DNA from: Petunia secreta
Lineage: Eukaryota > Streptophyta > Magnoliopsida > Solanales > Solanaceae
Direction: 5' to 3'
Assembly: GCA_029990175.1 (NCBI GenBank)
Contig: JARKIP010000023.1
Span: forward strand, 27,795,501 to 27,859,500
Length of the DNA: 64,000 nucleotides
Positions 57,501 through 64,000 of the stretch are shown piece after piece (position 1 is the first letter of the stretch; every line of letters begins with the position of its first letter). The notes under the pieces were generated by a model that was not told the DNA's origin, searched no databases, and saw only the letters and a program-made list of their open reading frames with translations. The position numbers and the translations under genes were made by a program.

Positions 57501-58957
57501 TTGCATGCGTCGCATGGCAGGCTGTATGCTGCTGAACCAGGTGAAACAGCCGAGCATGCCTCGCGCCAGGCGCTGTGCTCGCTGCGATTTTTGGAAAAAA
57601 AAAAAACAAAAACAGAACAGTGTCGTGGGATAACAGCGCTGGGCACTGTATGCTGAGGTAAGTTTTTACAACTCCTTTAAATTGCTATAAACACACACAA
57701 CACACAAAAGCAAAAACATAAAAACAACAAAAAGAACAGAAAACAAAGAACAGGAAACGAACACAAACAAGAACAGAAAAAACGGGAAAGAAAAAGAAAA
57801 CAGGAAAAGCTAGCGGCTGAATTTTCTTTTGGTTGCTTTCAAACTCCCAGGTATGATTTCTTCTCTTCTTGTGCTTCGCCCTCATCCCTGAAGTTCCCAT
57901 TTCCCTCTCCCCTTAGGTTTAGTTTTTGCTTCAAGTTGTGATGAAAACATGTTAAAAATTGATTCTTTTTGATTGGTATTTGCTGTGGGGGGTGCGGTGA
58001 TGCACCATGATGTGTATATATGTAAGCTCCCGGAGTTGGGAGGTCCAATCATTAACAAAAAGTGCATACACAAGCTGTCCAATTTACTGCACATAAGGTG
58101 TTTGATAAAATTCCCCAATGAACAATTTGAGGTATTTGGCAAAGTCTGAGTAGCCAAATCAATCAGGGGGCATAAGTTGAACATATATTAGTTAGAATTA
58201 GGACATGGGGCTGATTTTAAAGTGTTTTCTTATGAACGACACTCAATGCACTTTATTCCTACACTAGAAGTGTTGTTTTGCGCTTTGCTTGAGCGAGCCA
58301 TTGCCCCGTTGTGCAATTCACGGGCTGTTTTATTGCTTTGCTTAAAATAATATTTCTCCATATTTTTGAGATGAAGTAGAGCATAAGTGTGGGGTGTGGA
58401 TACCCCGGTTGCACACTTTGTTGAATTTTAACCATGAAAATTGTTTCGAATAAAAAAGTGCTCGTCGAGGGAAGTCTGAGTACCTCGCGAATGTTACAAT
58501 GAGCGTACTATGAGCATAACTTGATTACTTGTAGATTACACTTGAGCTTTAAGTGTGGGGTGTGTGCACCAATGAGAAGTAGACGACTAGCTTGAATTGG
58601 CTTAGTTTCTAGCTACTTTAAAGAGCTCGGGAATAACTCATTGGCTAATTTCACATTGTTCTGGATTTGAGTGCTACTGATGGCACTGCTGCAGAGCCAG
58701 CTCCGGCTACTGCCACTACTATGGAGGGGTCGCTGATTGATGCGATGGATGCAGCTGGCACTACCTTGTTGGATCCCTCCACTGCTCAGACCGCGGGTTC
58801 AGACCGGTCTGAAGCACCTCCAGACTCTGCGGTTTGAGGGAGCTTTCTTGATACCCACTCTTGTTATTATTTTTGTACTTGTGCAGTGGGGACCATGCAC
58901 TATTTTAAGTGTGGGGTGGGGTATCATGATTTGTACTTGTATATTTTTACGGCATTT

Positions 58958-58996
<39 letters not shown>

Positions 58997-61900
58997 TTAG
59001 TGGCATAATCCTTGGGTTTTCTTCAAGCCACGGTTCTTTCCCGAGGATGCCTTTTGTTTTGAACCGGGTGTTTTTAGATAAAATAAAAAAAAATAGATAT
59101 TTAAAATACAAAAAAATTAGGAAATAGGAGTAGCTAAGTGGTAAGGACCTGTGCCTTCTCTGTGAATTGTTTGATACTGACATATTTAGTCCTTTACATG
59201 CGAGTTGAACTTCCCTAAAGATTTTTTGTGTGAGTTAGATATTGGATTGATAGTCAGTCTTGTTAGTGACTCCTCGGCTCAGGTTTCTAATTCTGAGTGC
59301 TGACTGAATAGCATGACTTGTCTCACTTGTTTTTGTTAGGTGTTGGAATTGTTTCGCCTTGAGTAGTTCATGTGCCATGAGTGGTGAGGTGCTTTTCTTT
59401 ATTCTCGTGCTTGCATTATTGGTCTAGAACTTGCCCCGCGTGTGTTCAAAGCGAAATCCTAGGTTTGCTTTAGTCGGGAGATGATACAGGCCTTCTTTAA
59501 TAAACCCTTTCTTTTGCAGCCTTGATTAGCCTACCCGTTCATATATATCCCTTGTAATCATGTTTGAGCCTATTAGTTTTTCTGTTGAAACGCACATTAC
59601 AAGCCTATTTTCTTTGTTCTTAATTACCTTCTTTTTGAACCCGTACTCCTTAGAGCACTTTAATTGAAAAGATTGTTGTTAGTGGAGTTGTGGTTGGTGG
59701 AAATTGATGGCCTTTGAGTGGAGTCAATAAGAATAAATTTGTGATGGTATTTTTGAGGAAAAGTACATTGGCAAGGTTGAGGAAAAATAAATTGACAAAT
59801 GTTGAAAAAAAAAAGAAGAAGAAAAAAAAATCAAAAGTGAAGAGAAAAAAATAAAAAGAAAGCAAAAGGAAAAAAATTCTCAATCCTTGCTAGTGTTGTG
59901 CACATTGAAAGATAAAAAATACTTAAAGGAAGGGAAGTGTTTGAATTGATGTTCGGATGGTAGCTCGGTTGTTTTTGTGAGGAGTTGAGCTATATAAGTG
60001 GAAGTGATGTATTAAAGTGCTTAGGGAGGTAGTCATTTAACCATTACCCGTCCTTTGGCCTACATTACAACCCTTAAAGTCCTAGTTAATCCCGAATAGG
60101 AGCGAGCCTACATTAGTGGAGTCCTACACTACGGGCAAGCCTATGGTACCATTGTGTGGCACTTGAGATTCTTTTTTAGGGTGAGCGTATTCTTCCTATC
60201 TTGAAAGTCCCTTATAATTCAGTTGATATATTTTTGTGTAATTGGGACTAGACTTTGATTGGTGAGGGCACATGGATTATGAGAGGTTGGAGCTTTTATT
60301 AGGCCCTAATCCTGAGCGAGTGGACATGTCGTGAGTAAGTTGGTGTGAAGAGTCGTTTCTTGAGGCTTGGTTGTGGCTACTTGACTGCTTGATAATTCTT
60401 GTTTTCTAAATGTGTGGTGTGCAAATATGGGGAGTTGTGTGCTTGTATATCTAGTGGCTAATTGTTGGTATCAACCTATTTCATAGGTGCGCTTCCTTGA
60501 AGTTCTTGAGTTGGGTAGTTAAGACCTATTGAGTATAAGTGTGTTGGGTTTGTTTGTTCGGGGACGAACAAAGTTTAAGTATGGGGTGTTGATGTTGGGC
60601 GTATATCTTATGTCTCGGCATTGATTTCTTATATCTTTTGAGTTATTTTCAGTATATTATGTGCCCAACAATGTGTGATTTATAGTAAAATGCTAACTTG
60701 AGGTGTTTGGATGTTTTAGGAGCGAATTGAAGGAAATTGGAGCGTAATTTATACAAGAACAAGGAAGAAGCGATGGGTACAGCCATGGATGCTTGGCATG
60801 CTAGGCTGTATGGACTGGGAAGAGTGCAAATATTGAAGAAATTGAGAGAAATAGCGCATACAGCCACGGATGCTTGGCATGCTCCGGTGTATGCGCCGTA
60901 AACTAATCCCAGAGCTGCCAGGACTAGCTAAAAACGTGGGAATAGGCATATTTCCTAGGATTAAAACCCTTGTAACGCTATTTTCTCATTCTATTACGTA
61001 CTTTTGGTGGCAAGAACCTTTGGGAGGCATAGAAACGCTAGAGATGGGTTGGAGCTCAACATCTGCATTGAGTTTTCTTCTCCTTTTCTTTACATAGTTT
61101 GTTAGTCTAAAGTTGTGGGATTCTCCATGAATGTTGATTTTCGGATGTTGATTTGATTTTATTGATTTATACTATTGGGTTATTTATTCGTATCCTGAGC
61201 CTAATTATTTGATTGCTTGATCACCAATTGAATACTATTTATGAACCTAGGGTTGAACTCGAAAGTGGGAACCACAGGTTGCAATAGGATTGAATAGAGC
61301 GTGTTCCTGAACTTGAGCATCGGGGAATGGTTTCGCGGTTAGGATAGAAATATACCTAACAGTCACGCTTAGTCACTATACAGGAAAAATAAATGCATTC
61401 TTGTTAACTCTAATTCCATAGACATATAGGCGTTAGGTTGGCTTGAATAGGCGAGCAGGGTATCGAAAGAGTCCTGTGAGTAATATTAACCCTGTGATTA
61501 GTAACCCAGATAAATTGATTTAGTCACAATAACTGAAGAATTCAACAGGATTGGTAGATATCCCATGACCCTAGGCTATTATCCCTTCTTGAATCCAAAA
61601 TCGTGTTTTACTTGTTATTATTTTCTTGGTTTAATTTGTTAATTTTAGCTAGATAAATTCTCAACTATTGAATCCCTCTTGTTTAGATTATAAGGAATTG
61701 TCTGATTTAGTTAGTAGTTAATCAATAGTCCTCGTGGGAACGATACTTTTCTTATCACTTTATTACTTGATCGACCGCGTATACTTGCGTGTGCGTTTGG
61801 AGCGACAATCATCCAACAAAAAATAGCACCAACCATTAACAACACATCGCTAAAATGGAAATATCATGAACCAATTGAAAGTTTTCAGACCACTCACAAT

Positions 61901-62108
61901 TCTTTTGGGATAGTAACTCTGCATCAATTCCATCTATAGCATTGGATAACAAATCTGATTTTCGCATGTTTTGAACATCCTCACCACCGCATGTGACAGG
62001 CAAATTATCAGATTCAGCTCCACGATAAACAGACTTCAGTGCATCAAGCTTACATGTAGTAATACAGCTTAAACTCATCTCAGCTGCCAATTTCTGAATT
62101 CCAAGCAC
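45537..62108 (-). CDS. NSUN6: NSUN6-like RNA cytosine-5 methyltransferase, C-terminal exons
   Basis: It transfers methyl from S-adenosylmethionine to C5 of cytosine in RNA; human NSUN6 modifies tRNA C72, and plants have orthologues of the NOL1/NOP2/Sun family. Minus-strand exons: 62108 to 61898 or 61872 (LGIQKLAAEMSLSCITTCK), 54345-54148 (motif DAPCSALG with the release Cys), 53227-53127 (YQRRMFDQAVQLVRPGG), 46637-46556 (TCTINPGENEALVRYALD, catalytic Cys), 46385-46324 (HPRVGGPGLTG) and 45651-45537 (LDTIGFFIAKF, stop 45537-45539). The last five join in frame with GT/AG junctions. The N-terminal PUA region and SAM motif I lie beyond the window. The donor of the first visible exon is uncertain: GTGAGT at 61897 is strong but gives the wrong phase, whereas a weaker GTTCAT at 61871 keeps frame. 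Introns carry large TE insertions. Confidence 0.9.
47148..47319 (-). mobile_element. SINE of the tobacco TS type
   Basis: The minus strand reads GAGCCTTGAGCAATTGGTA, then ATCACGGGTTCGAGCCGTGG (pol III B-box), AAACAGCC, GGCTGCGTACATC and GGCCCTTCCCCCGACCC, ending in a short T-rich tail near 47148. These blocks match the order in the TS SINE family known from Nicotiana and other Solanaceae. It lies in an NSUN6 intron, in the sense direction of the gene. Confidence 0.85.
47850..49990 (+). pseudogene. LINE (L1-type) ORF2 reverse-transcriptase remnant
   Basis: On the forward strand, with many stops, it gives LINE blocks in the right order: LKQGDKNTTLF (48255-48290), KARGPDGLPW (48547-48576), CIALTPKKNG and LQDFKPINLIGSINKV (48679-48766), the RT active site HALYADDTL (49240-49266), and KYLGLPLGANQ (49447-49480). 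It lies in an NSUN6 intron, antisense to the gene. Dead copy. Confidence 0.85.
50860..52250. mobile_element. Long-TIR DNA element in an NSUN6 intron, with a LINE tail inside
   Basis: 50930-51170 (CCACCTATTTTGCAAATATT ... CCAACCCTTTTGGAGACCCA) matches the reverse complement of about 51940-52250 over nearly the whole length with modest divergence. This gives arms of about 300 bp, typical of Mutator-like elements. The outer part of the left arm is tandemly duplicated (about 50826-50900 and 50901-50965). The interior 51580-51945 contains a LINE 3' segment. No transposase was found. Confidence 0.65.
51580..51945 (+). pseudogene. LINE ORF2 C-terminal fragment
   Basis: The forward strand encodes IPAAIWWTTWKERNNRVFE, the zf-RVT-type C-terminus of plant LINE ORF2, followed by a stop at 51871-51873 and a T/A-rich tail to about 51945. 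It could be an independent 5'-truncated LINE or sequence captured by the inverted-repeat element. Confidence 0.75.
53228..54147. other. NSUN6 intron, nothing further recognised
   Basis: Intron between the exons at 54148-54345 and 53127-53227. AT-rich, with no TE signature that I can name. Confidence 0.6.
54839..56056 (+). repeat. 5' LTR of the Tat/Athila-type element
   Basis: 1,218 bp. Frames at 54898-55346 recur in the other LTR and are not genes. Confidence 0.95.
56063..56080 (+). other. Primer binding site of the Tat/Athila-type element
   Basis: TGGCGCCGTTGCCGGGGA, complementary to the 3' end of plant tRNA-Asp, six bases after the LTR. Confidence 0.9.
56174..57250 (+). CDS. Orphan protein with N-terminal zinc-knuckle motifs, sole ORF of the Tat/Athila-type element
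   Basis: 358 codons from the ATG in TTAACATGGC. Near the N-terminus are a knuckle-like CIICNGRHLWEDC (C-x2-C-x3-H-x4-C) and a second Cys cluster CCQLCGGLWNDCPKC. The middle is acidic and predicted to be helical (for example VDEVEEEFKSQFEKLSVEF). The C-terminus is basic and ends VVPRR. No capsid, protease or RT motif is seen. The finger placement at the N-terminus is the reverse of a normal gag, so it may be a rearranged gag or an acquired gene. It is uninterrupted, which in a young element suggests that it is functional. Confidence 0.75.
   Translation: MASFNENWSNFGYSYFGAPCIICNGRHLWEDCRHLDVLQNYLSSCSSTTFDRNCCQLCGGLWNDCPKCRTPSSSNIHDNTNLACEIDRSNKVQDASQQEENSEEVEIVSETWLMEQSQRLDVFGGLLNDITSAAKCSIEWKSVLKQEIERFGKAIHDFEANLIEKIEASKSQQPIIVDSIFEVDEVEEEFKSQFEKLSVEFQPFDLVVVKDAKVEKLALESSEEVKNIMLEDSSVCKNEDVKSEANLELSRIRPHSKHFSIFSFDGDMKIEPFEQIEESWDEEHCAYILKFVMPKRQNDIPHLKAKRCKMRHSLLGYFGFMSPPQEHSCQLEFNLGRKFISSKWKQKVVILIHVVPRR
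57251..60589. other. Non-coding 3' region and polypurine tract of the Tat/Athila-type element
   Basis: Just after the ORF comes a block with CATGGGAGGCAACCCATG. GTGTGGGGTG motifs recur at 58388, 58553 and 58909. A T-run of about 35 sits at 58959-58994. The end (about 60560-60589) has GGGACGAACAAAGTTTAAG then TATGGGGTGT as polypurine tract. Homologous to 28720-30734. Confidence 0.75.
60590..61807 (+). repeat. 3' LTR of the Tat/Athila-type element
   Basis: 1,218 bp with three visible substitutions relative to the 5' copy. Confidence 0.95.
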
Positions 62109-64000
62109 CTGTATTTCGTAACACAATTAGACCTCTTTCAAAGAACCAGAACAGAAAATATTGCCCTTCTTCTGTCTAATCCAAATATAAATATGGAAAC
62201 AAGTTTTAATTTTGAACAGCAAAAGTGCAAATATTTGTAGTTTCTGACATATGATTTATATTTACCGATGCAGCTTATGACTTCTCGAGTTTTTTAATTA
62301 CAATTAAAAAGATGAGGTATTAGTATTTGGAGGAAAGGCGTTAACCACAAATGGAAGCCTCAATTGAAAGTACTAGGTAGCCTTTCCTATCAAGTCTGGA
62401 AAGGAAGGCTTTGGCAAAAAAGAGTTAACTAGCAGAGTAATATCACTGTAGAATGTAAAATATTTTATGAGATGAATGTAGTAAAATATTAGTGTCTGTC
62501 GATGAAAACAAGTGAATGTGCAACTTTATACTGGCTGTGCCAGTATGAGAATAATGAGCCAACTACTAAATAGGAAGACAATAAATTTGATAGCAAATTC
62601 AGTGAACAGCAACATCAGAAAGGCAGATCAGTCTTCTGTCAAGTAGGAGCGAAATATATATTGAGGAGAATGAGCAAAGATCTGCATTTGCGCCTGCCTA
62701 AATGAGAAAAAGGATATTAAGAAGCTTCAAGAAATGACCCTGTGATGGCGCTTAGAGAAGAGAGGATCTGGATGAGTGAGAAACGGGAAACTGTTAAAAG
62801 AATATATAGATAGGCTATGATCTATAACCAATGTGAGAAATAGGGACAGGCGAATTTTGCTTTTCTATTTTTTTTATCAGGAAACTTTATAACGTACCCA
62901 TTTGGGTGAGCTTATTTTAAGCACCTTATAAGCTAAAAGTGGCTTAGAATGCTTAGAATGCAGGACTCCTCATGCAAGAACTGCAACACTAGCATGATAA
63001 TAGCAAAATGACTGGAATGAGGATAGTAGGATTGAAAAGACTAAACAGGATATAATAAAAAACTAATGAAGGCGCAAACAGTTAATCATTTGAGACAAAA
63101 TAGGAGAAATAGACTTAGATGGTCTATACAAAATCATCGAGAATCTGCTGATACAGCCAAGCAGTCTACCCTATATTGATACACATCCACTGGATCCTCT
63201 CCACCACATAAATCAGATGGCAGTAAGCCAAAAAAAGACAACCAACGTTAATGCATTTCATCACAAGAATAATAATATAACGAGAAATGTTTCCATCAAA
63301 TCTCCTTAAGGAATTTTTTTGGATTATATAGCCACGAAGGAGGACTTCTGGCAGAAGGAATCGAACTCAAGCTTTCAGTTGGAATTAATATTTTATTTTT
63401 GTGGAAGATAATGTTTTAGTATTAAACTATTTACTTCCCCTACTGTTCTCTGAGGCCTCAACATATATTTGGCAACAGTTAATGTTAACATGTGATAATG
63501 GTTGGCATAAGTTCTAGAAGTAATTATTTGGGCTCTTTAACTTTCTCCATCACTTACCACTCTTCATAACCTTCAAATCCTGCTTAATTCTCAACTGTTT
63601 CAGCCCTTATGGACCTACATAATATTAGCCTAAATTCAGTCATAATAGACCAATATAATATAAGCCTAAATCGCTATAAAGACAGCTATTTTCCACTGCC
63701 AATCATAGGCTAGTGATAACTGAAATCATCAAAGAAGCACCTGAAGAAGCAAGTGTCATCTATATAAAGCATATACAAGTGGATCTTTTTTTTTTCCTAA
63801 GTAAAATTTGTTAGTTTACATGTTATTCTTTTTATTACTCAACAAAAAGTGCTACACCATTATTAACTAAATACTTAAAATCAGTATACAGATCTGACTT
63901 CCATGGTGCAAGTCCGAGCAATTTAAGGACCACCTTTACCCCAGGTGACAACCTTCCATGTAAACATTTTGATTAGAACCAAGGAATCCAAACTAATGTG
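62109..64000. other. Probable NSUN6 intron, no exon recognised
   Basis: The expected upstream exon, holding SAM-binding motif I, could not be found on the minus strand here, so this is most likely intron. No TE family is recognised. Short open frames lack domains. Confidence 0.5.

Larger units (their letters stand above)
54839..61807 (+). mobile_element. Complete non-autonomous Tat/Athila-type LTR retrotransposon
   Basis: 6,969 bp in an NSUN6 intron, antisense to the gene. LTRs of 1,218 bp each (54839-56056 and 60590-61807) begin TGATGTTGGG and end GAGCGACA. A perfect target duplication ATCAT sits at 54834-54838 and 61808-61812. I count three substitutions between the LTRs (CTTGG/CTCGG near the start, TGGGC/TGAGC, CATGA/CAGGA), so it is young. 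The primer site is tRNA-Asp-like. Only one ORF is present; the remaining 3.3 kb is non-coding. It must be mobilised in trans. Confidence 0.95.

Noticed and set aside
57323..57900. Phe-rich minus-strand frames in the Tat/Athila-type element
   Set aside because: Produced by A-rich non-coding sequence; no start context or domain.
63330..63420. Possible further SINE or exon upstream of the NSUN6 exon
   Set aside because: Only a weak B-box-like word (GAATCGAACTC); not enough to support a call.

Overview
The window is nuclear DNA from a flowering plant, most likely Solanaceae. Genes contain spliceosomal introns. Most of the sequence is transposable elements (TEs) of plant lineages: Ty1/copia, CRM-like and Tat/Athila-like Ty3/gypsy, hAT, Ptta/EnSpm, LINE, and a Stowaway MITE. 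One SINE resembles the tobacco TS family. I see no bacterial, organellar, rRNA, tRNA or CRISPR content. Most short open frames are shadows or TE debris.

Two host genes can be rebuilt exon by exon, both on the minus strand. The first, at 22143-27881, is an AlkB-type Fe(II)/2-oxoglutarate dioxygenase of the ALKBH1 class. It has seven exons that join in frame to 352 codons, with the metal and 2-oxoglutarate residues intact. The second, from 45537 to at least 62108, is the 3' part of an NSUN6-like RNA m5C methyltransferase whose 5' exons lie beyond the window. The two lie next to each other but are separated by a 16-kb TE nest. A third host-derived locus, a protein kinase-like gene at 12067-18449, is a pseudogene split by a retrotransposon.

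Layout. 1-3187: copia gag-protease fragment (minus) with a likely LTR. 2015-5352: three copies of a hairpin-rich repeat. 6525-8290: an inverted-repeat element. 9005-10260: copia RT/RNase H remnant with its 3' LTR. 10946-11571: two tandem duplications. 12067-18449: kinase pseudogene containing a complete non-autonomous LTR retrotransposon (12625-18267, duplicated target GCAAC). 18445-19420: copia LTR and gag remnant. 19430-21066: repeat-filled element with inverted ends. 21117-21343: Stowaway MITE. 22143-27881: ALKBH1-like gene with a TE-filled last intron. 28690-44256: Tat/Athila-like 3' end whose LTR carries an intact CRM-like gypsy element (31600-39143, duplicated target AAATG, apparently identical LTRs) and a hAT transposon (39312-44030, duplicated target GTCACCAT). 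45537-62108: NSUN6-like gene with a LINE, a SINE and an inverted-repeat element in one intron, and a complete non-autonomous Tat/Athila-type element (54839-61807, duplicated target ATCAT) in another. 62109-64000: probably a further intron.

Three points stand out. (a) The non-autonomous element at 12625 shares primer site, polypurine tract and LTR termini with the CRM-like element, and carries a protease-like domain without the catalytic triad, so it may be a partner mobilised by such elements. (b) The hAT element carries a second small BED-finger gene with its own copy of the transposase promoter. (c) The CRM-like polyprotein ends inside its own 3' LTR, where a candidate centromere-targeting motif lies.
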